From contig NZ_PVZC01000001.1 in the NCBI RefSeq assembly GCF_003002095.1, positions 558,001 to 622,000 on the forward strand: 64,000 nucleotides of DNA. The letters are read 5' to 3'. How positions within the stretch are numbered: the stretch's first letter is position 1; each line of letters begins with the position of its first letter. Positions 36,271 to 44,404 of this stretch are shown one piece after another. Position numbers and translations under genes: made by a program. The notes under the pieces were generated by a model. It searched no databases, was not told the DNA's origin, and saw only the letters and a program-made list of their open reading frames with translations. Source of the stretch: Allonocardiopsis opalescens. Its GTDB lineage: Bacteria; Actinomycetota; Actinomycetes; Streptosporangiales; Streptosporangiaceae.

Positions 36271-36857
36271 TGCCCGCCCGTGCCGAGGGCGCCGGAGCCC
36301 CGGACGCCCGCGACACCGCGGCGGTGGCCGGGCAGCTGGGCCGCCCGCCGCGCGGCCTGCGCGCGGTCGCGCACCGCTGCCCGTGCGGCCTGCCCGACGT
36401 GGTCACCACCGCGCCCCGGCTCGACGACGGCACCCCCTTCCCGACTCTCTACTACCTGACCTGCCCGCGCGCCGCGAGCGCCATCGGCACCCTGGAATCC
36501 GGCGGCGTCATGCGCGAACTGGCCGCCCGGCTGGCCGACGAGCCCGAACTCGCCGCCGGCTACGCCGCCGCGCACGCCTCCTACCTCGCCGACCGCGACG
36601 CCCAGGCCCGCGCCGACGGCACCCCGCCGCTGCCGGCCGGCATGCAGAGCGCCGGCGGCATGCCCGACCGGGTGAAGTGCCTGCACGCCCTGGTCGCCCA
36701 CGAGCTCGCCGACCCCGGCGCCAACCCGGTCGGCCGCGCCGCGCTCGACCGGCTGCCGCGGTGGTGGGCGGCGGGCCCCTGCGTGCCCGACCCCGCCGGC
36801 GACGCCCCGGCCGCCGGCCCCCGCACCGAGCCCACCAGCGACAAGGACCCCCGATGA
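36270..36857 (+). CDS. DUF501 domain protein
   Basis: A 195-residue protein of the actinobacterial DUF501 family, function unknown. Conserved pieces are AHRCPCGLPDVV, TLYYLTCPRA (two Cys-containing motifs that could bind metal), SAGGMPDRVKCLHALVAHELA and NPVGRAAL. It overlaps ftsB by one base and ppx by four (ATGA), so the genes are translationally coupled. Confidence 0.9.
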   Translation: MPARAEGAGAPDARDTAAVAGQLGRPPRGLRAVAHRCPCGLPDVVTTAPRLDDGTPFPTLYYLTCPRAASAIGTLESGGVMRELAARLADEPELAAGYAAAHASYLADRDAQARADGTPPLPAGMQSAGGMPDRVKCLHALVAHELADPGANPVGRAALDRLPRWWAAGPCVPDPAGDAPAAGPRTEPTSDKDPR

Positions 36858-37789
36858 CCCGTGTGGCCGCGATCGACTGCGGGACCAACTCCATCCGGCT
36901 GCTGATCGCCGAGCCCGACCCCGCCACCGGCGGCCTGCGCGACATCGAGCGGCGCATGGAGATCGTCCGGCTCGGCCAGGGCGTGGACGAGACCGGCCGG
37001 CTCGCCCCCGAGGCGCTGCAGCGCACCTTCACCGCGCTCACCGGCTTCGTCAAGCTCATCGACCAGCACGCCGTGGGCTCGGTGCGCATGGTCGCCACCA
37101 GCGCCACCCGCGACGCCGCCAACCGCCAGGAGTTCATCGACGGCGTGCGCGGCGTGCTCGGCGTGGAGCCCGAGGTGATCACCGGCGACGCCGAGGCGCG
37201 GCTGTCCTTCGCCGGCGCCACCGCCGAGCTGGCCGGGCGCGAACTCCCCGAGCCGTACCTGGTCGTCGACATCGGCGGCGGCTCCACCGAGTTCGTGCTG
37301 GGCGGCACCGAGGTGGCGGCCGCGGCCTCCGTCGACATCGGCTGCGTGCGGCTCACCGAGCGGCGGCTCCGCTCCGACCCGCCGACGCCGCCGCAGGTGG
37401 CCGCGGCCACCGGCGACATCGAGGCGGCGGTCGAGCGGGCCAGCGGCACCGTGCCGCTGCGCAGCGCCCGCACCCTCGTCGGCCTGGCCGGCACCGTCAC
37501 CACGGTGGCCGGCATCGCGCTCGGCCTGTCCGGCTACGACGCCGAGCGCATCCACCACTCCTCGATCCCGGCCCGCCAGGTGTACGAGGTCAGCACCTAC
37601 CTGCTCGCGCTGCCGCGCGAGCAGCGCGCCCGCATCCCGGTGATGCACCCCGGCCGCATCGACGTGATCGCGGCCGGCGCGCTGATCCTGGACCGGGTGA
37701 TGCGCCGGCTGGACGTCTCCGAGGTGCTGGTCAGCGAGCACGACATCCTCGACGGCATCGCGTGGTCGCTGCTCGGCCGCCGGGTGTGA
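36854..37789 (+). CDS. ppx: Exopolyphosphatase (Ppx/GppA family)
   Basis: A 311-residue short-form Ppx/GppA enzyme of the ASKHA fold, acting on polyphosphate or (p)ppGpp. The phosphate 1 motif is AIDCGTNSIRLLI, the phosphate 2 motif LVVDIGGGSTEFVLG, and VGLAGTVTTVAGIALGL and HHSSIPARQVYE follow. Only the two catalytic domains are present, as in actinobacterial Ppx. It ends the eno operon. Confidence 0.92.
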   Translation: MTRVAAIDCGTNSIRLLIAEPDPATGGLRDIERRMEIVRLGQGVDETGRLAPEALQRTFTALTGFVKLIDQHAVGSVRMVATSATRDAANRQEFIDGVRGVLGVEPEVITGDAEARLSFAGATAELAGRELPEPYLVVDIGGGSTEFVLGGTEVAAAASVDIGCVRLTERRLRSDPPTPPQVAAATGDIEAAVERASGTVPLRSARTLVGLAGTVTTVAGIALGLSGYDAERIHHSSIPARQVYEVSTYLLALPREQRARIPVMHPGRIDVIAAGALILDRVMRRLDVSEVLVSEHDILDGIAWSLLGRRV

Positions 37790-37929
37790 GCCGCGGCCCA
37801 GGGTCCGGTTAGGCATCTCACAGGCCCCGCCCTGAGAGGGTCGGGGGACCGGCGGCGCACCGAAACCGCTGCTCAGCGGGGGTGAGCGGCGGTCGGCGCC
37901 GCGCCGTGCGCGCCTGGCCGGGCCCATAT

Positions 37930-37941
37930 TGGTCTGGACCA
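37930..37941. promoter_or_regulatory. dre-like palindrome, second copy
   Basis: Identical to the 12-mer TGGTCTGGACCA at 34052-34063 and followed by the same TT. It lies 34 bp upstream of the Rex-like box, in the ndh control region. Confidence 0.5.
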
Positions 37942-37974
37942 TTCCGATCCGCTGTGGCACTGTTGAAGCAGAGC

Positions 37975-37992
37975 TTGTGAATGGATGCACAA
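37975..37992. promoter_or_regulatory. Rex-like redox operator before ndh
   Basis: TTGTGAATGGATGCACAA agrees with the Rex consensus (TTGTGAA, four bases, TTCACAA) at all but one position. It is embedded in the perfect 9-bp inverted repeat GAGCTTGTG/CACAAGCTC (37971-37979, 37988-37996). The likely -10 starts 16 bases later, so the site covers the -35 region. Rex senses NADH/NAD+, which fits control of NADH dehydrogenase. Confidence 0.6.
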
Positions 37993-38164
37993 GCTCGGAG
38001 ATCTCGCTACGATAAGGCCAGAGCGAAAGATTCGCCGGGATTGACGGCGAATCGCAGTATGAAGCTTGCTCTGCTGACAACTATTGCCAAATTTTCGCGC
38101 AGTTCTCCAGAGTGGAAGCCGGGCACTTCCGGGAACGGGAGGCCCGCCAGCGGAAGGGCGTCCC

Positions 38165-39511
38165 GTGTCGAAGACCGTCACCAAGGTCCCCAGGATCCTC
38201 ATCGTCGGCGGAGGCTACGTCGGCCTCTACACCGCGCTGCGGCTGCAGCGCCGGCTCCGCAGGGACGAAGCCGCGATCACCGTGATCGACCCGCAGTCGT
38301 ACATGACCTACCAGCCGTTCCTGCCTGAGGCCGCCGCCGGCAACCTCTCGCCCCGCCACGTCGTGGTGCCGCTGCGCAGGGTCTTAAGGCGGGTGGAGGT
38401 CCTCAACGGCCGGGCCGTGCGCATCGACCACGCCGCCCGCACCGTCGAGTTCGAACCCAACGCCGGACCCAACCGCGAGATCGGCTACGACGTGCTGGTG
38501 ATGGCGGCCGGCTCGGTCTCGCGCACCCTCCCCGTCCCCGGCCTGGCCGAGTGGGGCATCGGCTTCAAGACCGTCGGCGAGGCCATCCACCTGCGCAACC
38601 ATGTGCTCCAGCAGCTCGACACCGCCGACTCCACCACCGACGCCGACGAACGCCGCAAGGCGCTCACCTTCGTCTTCGTCGGCGCCGGCTTCGCCGGAGT
38701 CGAGGCCATCGCCGAACTGGAGGACATGGCCCGCGACGCCTGCGCGCTCTACCCCAGCATCCGGCCCGAGGACCTGCGCTTCCACCTGGTCGAGGCCAGC
38801 GACCGCATCCTGCCCGAGGTCGGCCCCGAGATGGGCCGCTGGGCACTGGACCAGCTGCGCGGCCGCGGCGTGGAGATCCGGCTCGGCACCCGGCTCGAAT
38901 CCGCCGTCGACCAGCACATCCGGCTCAGCGACGGCACCGCCTTCGACGCCGGCACCCTGGTGTGGACCGCCGGAGTCAAGCCCAGCCCGGTCGTCGCCGC
39001 CAGCGACCTGCCCACCGACGGCAAGGGCCGCGTCGTCGCCGACGAGTACCTGCGCGTCGCCGGCCACGACGACGCCTACGCCGCCGGCGACAACGCCGCC
39101 GTCCCCGACCTCACCGCCCCCGGCGAATTCTGCGCGCCCAACGCCCAGCACGCCGTCCGGCAGACCAAGGTGCTCGGCGACAACATCGTCGCCCGGCTCC
39201 GCGGCAAGGAGCCCAAGCCCTACCGCCACGCCTACGTCGGCTCGGTGGCCGGGCTCGGACTGCACATGGGCGTCGCCAACGTCTACGGCGTGAAAGTGCG
39301 CGGCGTGCTGGCGTGGTTCCTGCACCGCACCTACCACCTGTCGCGGGTGCCCACCGTCAACCGCAAGACCCGGGTGATGGCAGACTGGACGCTCTCGCTC
39401 TTCTTCCGCCGCGAATTCGTCTCCCTCGGCGGACTGGAACAGCCGCGACTGCCGTTCGAGATGGCCGCCAACCCGCAATTCGAAGACGGCCGGCTGCGAC
39501 GCGTCAGCTGA
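38165..39511 (+). CDS. ndh: Type II NADH:quinone dehydrogenase
   Basis: A 448-residue NDH-2, the single-subunit, non-proton-pumping NADH dehydrogenase. The FAD motif ILIVGGGYVGLYTAL is near residue 10, the NADH motif FVFVGAGFAGVEAIAEL near 160, and VWTAGVKPSP and YAAGDNAAVPD mark the flavin end. A C-terminal stretch (RVMADWTLSLFFRREFVSL) is the usual amphipathic membrane anchor. GTG 38165 has GGAAGGG. A Rex-like operator lies about 170 bp upstream. Confidence 0.93.
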   Translation: MSKTVTKVPRILIVGGGYVGLYTALRLQRRLRRDEAAITVIDPQSYMTYQPFLPEAAAGNLSPRHVVVPLRRVLRRVEVLNGRAVRIDHAARTVEFEPNAGPNREIGYDVLVMAAGSVSRTLPVPGLAEWGIGFKTVGEAIHLRNHVLQQLDTADSTTDADERRKALTFVFVGAGFAGVEAIAELEDMARDACALYPSIRPEDLRFHLVEASDRILPEVGPEMGRWALDQLRGRGVEIRLGTRLESAVDQHIRLSDGTAFDAGTLVWTAGVKPSPVVAASDLPTDGKGRVVADEYLRVAGHDDAYAAGDNAAVPDLTAPGEFCAPNAQHAVRQTKVLGDNIVARLRGKEPKPYRHAYVGSVAGLGLHMGVANVYGVKVRGVLAWFLHRTYHLSRVPTVNRKTRVMADWTLSLFFRREFVSLGGLEQPRLPFEMAANPQFEDGRLRRVS

Positions 39512-39779
39512 TCACCGGCGTGGCCGGGGCGCCGCACGCGTCCGCTCGATACCATAGCGTCCCGGCCACCGCCAGCCGGGCGAACGACGGATACAACGTT
39601 CTGGCCCGCTGGTGAGAATTGAGGAAGGCGGACGATCATCGCAAAGCGCCGCGGCATTCTCCGCACTCCGGCGCGAAGTGCGGAAATGCCCCGTACGCCG
39701 CGCGTCAAATTGATTTTCCCCTTTGTGGCGCTCTCCGCTGATTCGCCTGATGTACTTGAGCTGCGGGTATTATGTCCTC

Positions 39780-39853
39780 GCCCTCGTAGCCCAACGGTAG
39801 AGGCAGGCCCCCTAAAAGGGTCATGAGTGTCGGTTCGAATCCGACCGAGGGCA
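39780..39853 (+). tRNA. tRNA with apparent UAA anticodon, short variable arm and C33
   Basis: A complete cloverleaf can be drawn: acceptor GCCCTCG/CGAGGGC (perfect), 3-bp D stem GCC/GGC with the GG pair in the loop, anticodon stem GGCCC/GGGTC (one G-U), and T arm GTCGG-TTCGAAT-CCGAC. The seven-base anticodon loop is CCTAAAA, putting UAA at 39813-39815 (would read Leu UUA) but with C, not U, at position 33. The variable loop is only about six bases, unlike normal class II tRNA-Leu. CCA is not encoded. It could be a divergent tRNA-Leu or a non-functional relic. Confidence 0.75.
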
Positions 39854-40262
39854 CGCGAACCTCGGGGGAGGTGTGCTTGTGGCCCTGGCGGGCCCCTTCG
39901 CCTGGCTCGGTTCGCATATCTCCCGGGGGGGCGACCCCCCGGAACCCCCCGATGTGGGGGGCTTCGCCCCCCACGCCCCCCGACCCCCACGGCGTGCGGT
40001 GCGTCCTCGGTCCTTGCGGGTGCGGTTCGGGTTCGCGGTGGTTGGTTGGGGCTTCGCCCCTCACGGGTGCGGTCGGAGTTCGCGGGGTTGACCTGGGCGG
40101 GGTGGGGTGCGGGCCGGTTCCGGCGTGTGACCGGGTTGGTATGTGGCGTGGCTTTGCTGGGCGGGGGAGGTTGTGGTGGAGTTGGGGGCGGCAGGGAACT
40201 TTAGCCTTGTACTCGGTCGTTAGTTGATCGCAGACGTGTCCGCCCCGAAAGGCTTGGCCATC
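39854..40262. other. Low-complexity G/C hairpin region after the tRNA
   Basis: These 409 bp have no supported gene. The first 125 bp contain stacked perfect hairpins; GGGGCTTCGCCCC recurs at about 40048-40060. The rest is G-rich on the + strand. The final 40 bp lead into the Bax-inhibitor gene. Confidence 0.5.
39923..39974 (+). terminator. Two consecutive hairpins downstream of the tRNA
   Basis: Hairpin one: CCGGGGGG (39923-39930) and CCCCCCGG (39935-39942) around GCGA, a GNRA tetraloop. Hairpin two: GTGGGGGG (39954-39961) and CCCCCCAC (39967-39974) around CTTCG. Both are perfect and probably end tRNA transcription. Confidence 0.6.
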
Positions 40263-41141
40263 ATGAGGAGTAGGAACCCCATCCTTAAGCGGGGGTTCGG
40301 TGCCGGCGCCGCGCCGTCCCACCAGCAGCTCAACGACATGTACAACCGGCCTGCCTATGGCCAGCAGTACCCCCAGCAGGGGTACGGCCAGCCGTACCCC
40401 CAGACGCAGCCGGGCTACGGGCAGCCGATGCCGCCCGGGTACGGTCCCGCGCACCCCACCCAGACCGGCCGCACGCTGACCTATGACGACGTCGTGGTGA
40501 AGAGCTTCATCACGCTCGGCGTCCTGGTGCTCGGCGCGGCCTTCGGCTGGATGGCCACGCAGCTGAACCCGGGCCTCGGCACCATGCTCATGATCGTCGG
40601 CGCCATCGGCGGTCTGGTGTTCGGCCTGTGGGCCTCGTTCAAGTCGCAGCCCAGCCCGGTGCTGACCCTGCTGTACGCCGCCTTCCAGGGCACCGCGCTC
40701 GGCGTGATCAGCCTGCTGTTCAACAGCGTCTTCAACGGCATCGTCACCCAGGCCGTGCTCGGCACCATCTTCGCCTTCGGCGCGATGCTGGCGCTCTACA
40801 GCTTCCGGGTCATCCGCGTCACCCCGATGTTCACCAAGGTGGTCATCGGCGCCGCGGTGGGCGCGCTCGCGCTGGTGCTGGTCAACCTGCTGGTGGGCTT
40901 CTTCGTCCCCGGCGGCCTGGGCCTGCGCACCGACAGCCCGCTCGGCTGGATCTTCTCGATCGTGATGATCCTGATCGGCTGCTTCTTCCTCTGCCTCGAC
41001 TTCAAGGACATCGAGGACGGCGTGAACTACGGCGCGCCGCGCAACTTCGCCTGGAAGTGCGCGCTGGGCCTGACCCTCACCCTGGTCTGGATCTACCTGG
41101 AGGTGCTGCGCCTGCTCTCGTACTTCCAGGGCGGCGACTGA
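40263..41141 (+). CDS. Bax inhibitor-1/YccA-like membrane protein
   Basis: A 292-residue protein of the actinobacterial Bax-inhibitor-like (BI-1/YccA) group. The N-terminus (about 15-70) is a Tyr/Gln/Pro/Gly-rich tail with repeated YGQ-P units; seven hydrophobic segments follow, ending in a charged FKDIEDGVNYGAP region that matches the family's DIEDG motif. Its role in bacteria is unclear (membrane stress, calcium leak). ATG 40263 has AAAGG ten bases upstream. A strong hairpin follows. Confidence 0.85.
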   Translation: MRSRNPILKRGFGAGAAPSHQQLNDMYNRPAYGQQYPQQGYGQPYPQTQPGYGQPMPPGYGPAHPTQTGRTLTYDDVVVKSFITLGVLVLGAAFGWMATQLNPGLGTMLMIVGAIGGLVFGLWASFKSQPSPVLTLLYAAFQGTALGVISLLFNSVFNGIVTQAVLGTIFAFGAMLALYSFRVIRVTPMFTKVVIGAAVGALALVLVNLLVGFFVPGGLGLRTDSPLGWIFSIVMILIGCFFLCLDFKDIEDGVNYGAPRNFAWKCALGLTLTLVWIYLEVLRLLSYFQGGD

Positions 41142-41169
41142 CCCTCCGGCGGCCCAGCCGACGGCACGG

Positions 41170-41220
41170 CGAAGCCGGCCCGATCGGGTGCCTCATCGGC
41201 ATCCGAACGGGCCGGCTTCG
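41170..41220. terminator. Long hairpin terminator, bidirectional
   Basis: Perfect 13-bp arms CGAAGCCGGCCCG (41170-41182) and CGGGCCGGCTTCG (41208-41220); the inner part pairs further (TCGGGTGCC with GGCATCCGA, one G-U), so almost the whole element is stem. It separates the convergent Bax-inhibitor and DUF4287 genes. Confidence 0.8.
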
Positions 41221-41243
41221 TCATGTGCGGTGCGGCGCCGGGC

Positions 41244-41474
41244 TCAGACCCGCAGGCGGCCCTTGCGGCGCATCTCGTACTCGCGCACGATGGCGCGGGC
41301 GTATCCGTGGGAGAGGCTGTACTCGTCAGCCAGCCAGCTGGTGCGTTCCGCACAGCGCAGGAACGCGGGTCCCTGCTCAATGCGGCCGAACCACTCGGGG
41401 AGGTCGCGTCCGGTTACGGTCGGAATGCGGTTGATCAGCTTGGAATGAGTCTCCGGCGAGTGGTTCAGGGACAT
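41244..41474 (-). CDS. Small DUF4287 domain protein
   Basis: A 76-residue protein. The helical body (SKLINRIPTVTGRDLPEWF, then HGYARAIVREYEMRRKG) matches DUF4287, a small family of unknown function common in actinobacteria. ATG 41474 has GGAGGTG eight bases upstream, which decides it against upstream in-frame starts. It ends 24 bp from the long hairpin. Confidence 0.8.
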   Translation of the reverse strand: MSLNHSPETHSKLINRIPTVTGRDLPEWFGRIEQGPAFLRCAERTSWLADEYSLSHGYARAIVREYEMRRKGRLRV

Positions 41475-41557
41475 AGGCGAGGCACCTCCGCGATGTCGGG
41501 CTCGCTGCGGCCCGCGGGGACCGGCAGCGGATCCGACCCGGTCAGGCCGGATCACCT

Positions 41558-41573
41558 TGCACCCGAGGGTGCA
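41558..41573. promoter_or_regulatory. Perfect 16-bp palindrome upstream of the DUF4287 gene
   Basis: TGCACCC and GGGTGCA flank GA. It lies 84 bp before the DUF4287 start in a 230-bp gap that is otherwise AT-rich towards 41620. An operator is likely; the regulator is unknown. Confidence 0.4.
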
Positions 41574-41704
41574 TCAGGATGACGCTGAGGGCAATACCTG
41601 GAAACGAATGAATTAATTTACCTCCGCCGGTCCGACCGTTACCGATCGCTGCTCCGGCGGCGGCGCGCCGGTCCCGGACCGCCCCGCTCTCCCGCCGCGA
41701 GTTC

Positions 41705-42925
41705 TCAGCTCAGCCGTTCGAAGACCGCGGCCATGCCCTGGCCGCCGCCCACGCACATGGTCTCCAGGCCGAGGGTCTTGTCGTGGAAGGCGAGGCTGTT
41801 CAGCAGCGTGGTGGTGATCCGGGCGCCGGTCATGCCGAAGGGGTGGCCCACCGCGATGGCGCCGCCGTTGACGTTCAGCCGGTCGAAGTCGATGCCGAGA
41901 TCGCGCGCGGACGGGATCACCTGCGCCGCGAAGGCCTCGTTGATCTCCACCAGGTCGATGTCCTCCATGGTCAGGCCGGCCCGCCGCAGCGCCCGCCGCG
42001 ACGCCTCCACCGGCCCCAGCCCCATGATCTCCGGCGAGAGCGCGCCCACGCCGGTGGAGACGATCCGGGCCAGCGGGGTGATGCCCAGCTCGGCCGCCTT
42101 GGTGTCGCTCATCACCACCACGGCGGCGGCGCCGTCGTTCAGCGGGCAGCTGTTGCCCGCGGTGACCGTGCCGTCGGGACGGAAGACCGGCTGCAGCTGG
42201 GAGACCACCTCGTAGGTGGTGCCGCGCCTGGGGCCGTCGTCGGCGCTCACCACGGTGCCGTCGGGCAGGGTGACGGGGGTGATGTCGCCGGCCCAGAAGC
42301 CGTTGTCCAGGGCCTGCTCGGCGAGGTTCTGGGACCGGACGCCGAATTCGTCCTGCTCGCGGCGGCTCAGCCCGCGCAGCTGCACCACGTTCTCGGCGGT
42401 CTGCCCCATCGCGATGTAGACGTCGGGCAGTTCGCCGTCCTCGCGCGGGTCGCGCCAGGCGGCGGCGCCGCCCTCGGCCCGCTTGGCCGTGCGCGATTCG
42501 GCCTCGGTGAAGGCGGGGTCCTTGGTGTCGGGCAGGGAGTCGCTGTTGCCCTTGGTGAAGCGGCTGACCATCTCCACGCCGGCGGAGACGAACACGTCGC
42601 CCTCGCCCGCCTTGATGGCGTGGAAGGCCATCCGGGTGGTCTGCAGTGACGAGGAGCAGTAACGGGTGACGGTGGCGCCGGGCAGCGTGTCCAGGCCCAG
42701 CTTGACCGCGACGACGCGGGCCAGGTTGAAGCCCTGCTCGCCACCGGGCAGGCCGCAGCCCAGCAGCAGGTCCTCGATGTCGGCCGGGTCGAGCTGCGGC
42801 ACCTTGGCCAGCGCGGCCTGGATCACCTGCACGGTGAGGTCGTCGGGCCGGATTTCCTTGAGCGATCCCTTGAAGGCCCGTCCGATGGGGGACCGGGCGG
42901 TGGCGACGATGACGGCTTCTGGCAT
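41705..42925 (-). CDS. Acetyl-CoA acetyltransferase (thiolase)
   Basis: A 406-residue thiolase. The acylated cysteine is C90 in RYCSSSLQ, and the C-terminal catalytic motifs are GHPFGMTGAR and CVGGGQGMA. NEAFAAQ carries the usual Asn. ATG 42925 has GGGAG five bases upstream. It may act in fatty-acid degradation or acetoacetyl-CoA synthesis. It stands alone, with the GDSL gene upstream on the same strand. Confidence 0.92.
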   Translation of the reverse strand: MPEAVIVATARSPIGRAFKGSLKEIRPDDLTVQVIQAALAKVPQLDPADIEDLLLGCGLPGGEQGFNLARVVAVKLGLDTLPGATVTRYCSSSLQTTRMAFHAIKAGEGDVFVSAGVEMVSRFTKGNSDSLPDTKDPAFTEAESRTAKRAEGGAAAWRDPREDGELPDVYIAMGQTAENVVQLRGLSRREQDEFGVRSQNLAEQALDNGFWAGDITPVTLPDGTVVSADDGPRRGTTYEVVSQLQPVFRPDGTVTAGNSCPLNDGAAAVVVMSDTKAAELGITPLARIVSTGVGALSPEIMGLGPVEASRRALRRAGLTMEDIDLVEINEAFAAQVIPSARDLGIDFDRLNVNGGAIAVGHPFGMTGARITTTLLNSLAFHDKTLGLETMCVGGGQGMAAVFERLS

Positions 42926-43071
42926 GGCGTCTCCCTGATCAGCACCCGGGCCCGGCGGCGGCCCGGCCGGCAGCGGCGGGCGGGCGCTTCCGGCGCGCCG
43001 GATGTTACCCGCGAGTCGCTTCGTCTCTGAACGGTAGCGCGTCGCGCTCCCGGACGCCGAGACCGGGGCCG

Positions 43072-44097
43072 TCAGGACGGGCTGCGGCTCGTCTCCGGAT
43101 CGCCCTCGCGCGGCCCGGCGGGCGCCCGGCGCCGCCGCATCAGGGTGGCCCAGCGGCCCCGCGGGCCGCGGTCGCGCCCGGCCACCGAGGCGCCGGAGAC
43201 CTCGGCACCGGCCTCCTCGGCCGCCTCGACGGCCGCGACCGAGACCGGCAGCGCGCCGCCGTCCTCGCGGACGTCGGGAAGCGCGTCGAACTCGGGGCCG
43301 TAGCCCAGCGCCGAGCAGACCGAGGGCAGGACGGCGGCGGCCGCCTGGGCGTAGCCGCGCGCCGAGGGGTGGAAGCGGTCGGGGCCGAACATGATCTTGG
43401 GATTGGCGGAGAAGTCGGCGCTGAGCAGGTCGGCCAGCGAGACCGTGCGGCCGCCCGCCTCCACCACCGCGACCGTCTGGACGGCGGCCAGCTGCCGGGA
43501 GGCGCGCCGCGCCAGCGAGCGCAGCGGCTGGCCCAGCGGCTCGATGGTGCCGAGGTCGGGGCAGGTGCCGACCACCACCGTGCAGCCCGCGGCGCGCAGC
43601 TCGCGCACGGCGGTCTCCAGGTAGCGCACGGAGTCGGCCGGGCGGGTGAGGTGGGTGACGTCGTTGCCGCCGATGAAGATGACGGCGAGGTCGGGGCGCA
43701 GCTCCAGCGCGGTGCTGAGCTGGGCGGGGAGGTCCTTGGACTCCGCGCCCACCACGGCGAGGCTGGTGAGCCGCACCGGGCGCTCGGCCACCGCCGCCAG
43801 CCCCCCGGCGATCAGCCCGGCCGGGGTGCGCACGCCGTCGTCGACGCCGAGGCCGGCCGCGATGGAGTCGCCCATCATCACCATGGAGATCTCGGGGCCG
43901 CCGCCGGCGCCGTACAGCCCGTCGGCCGGGGGCGGGGACTCGGTCGGCAGGCCGATCGTGCGCCTGGCCACCAGCGCCTGGACGAACAGCAGGCCCACGG
44001 TGGCCGCGCCGAGCAGGGTCAGGCCGCCCCCGCCGAAGGCCGTCGCGGTCGCGATCCGGCGCACCCGCGCAGCACGGAACACCACTGCGGTGAGCAC
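43072..44097 (-). CDS. Membrane-anchored SGNH/GDSL hydrolase
   Basis: A 341-residue protein with one N-terminal membrane helix (GGGGLTLLGAATVGLLFVQAL) and an extracytoplasmic SGNH esterase domain: block I MMGDSIAAGLGV, block III GGND, block V HPSARGY. The last 65 residues are a charged, low-complexity tail. GTG 44097 is chosen, although GAGGGG is very close; GTG 44085 is the alternative. Its substrate is unknown; related proteins deacylate lipids or cell-wall polymers. Confidence 0.85.
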   Translation of the reverse strand: MLTAVVFRAARVRRIATATAFGGGGLTLLGAATVGLLFVQALVARRTIGLPTESPPPADGLYGAGGGPEISMVMMGDSIAAGLGVDDGVRTPAGLIAGGLAAVAERPVRLTSLAVVGAESKDLPAQLSTALELRPDLAVIFIGGNDVTHLTRPADSVRYLETAVRELRAAGCTVVVGTCPDLGTIEPLGQPLRSLARRASRQLAAVQTVAVVEAGGRTVSLADLLSADFSANPKIMFGPDRFHPSARGYAQAAAAVLPSVCSALGYGPEFDALPDVREDGGALPVSVAAVEAAEEAGAEVSGASVAGRDRGPRGRWATLMRRRRAPAGPREGDPETSRSPS

Positions 44098-44404
44098 CCC
44101 CTCGACTCGAAGGCCGCGCCCGGAGCGTCCCCGTTGCGCCCGGCTGCGGCACGCTCTGACCAGATTAGGCGATCCGCCCCGCTCACGTCCGGTGCCGGGC
44201 CCGGGCTGGCGTGCCGCGGGCCGGGGCAGGTAGGTTCCGTCACGTCGCCGCGACCGGCCCGAACGGCTGGGCGCGGCGTCCCGCCCGACGTCGGCGAGTG
44301 CGCCTGGCCGCCGGCCGCCGTGGGGCATAGTGGTGGAGCAGGGGCAGGGGGCAGGGCGCGCCGATCCGCGCCGCCCCGGTGAACGGATGTGAAGGCGGTT
44401 GCGC
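44098..44404. other. Divergent promoter region, GDSL hydrolase and cystathionine beta-synthase
   Basis: 307 bp without a gene. CATAGT (44326-44331) is a possible -10 for the + strand gene. I see no riboswitch (no S-box or cobalamin-like pattern) and no strong palindrome. Confidence 0.4.

Larger units (their letters stand above)
37790..38164. other. Regulatory region upstream of ndh
   Basis: These 375 bp hold no gene. From left to right: a hairpin-rich end of the ppx operon, a dre-like palindrome (37930-37941), a Rex-like box inside a perfect 9-bp inverted repeat (37971-37996), a possible -10 (TACGAT, 38008-38013), and an AT-rich leader of about 150 bp. The leader is long enough to be regulatory itself, but I recognise no known riboswitch. 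Confidence 0.55.

Noticed and set aside
39854-40262. Small genes in the G/C-rich stretch after the tRNA
   Set aside because: Several overlapping open frames exist but they encode Gly/Pro/Arg repeats, lack ribosome-binding sites and fall on hairpins.
44098-44404. S-adenosylmethionine or cobalamin riboswitch before the cystathionine beta-synthase
   Set aside because: No conserved box or pseudoknot pattern could be found by eye, and the leader after the likely -10 is short.
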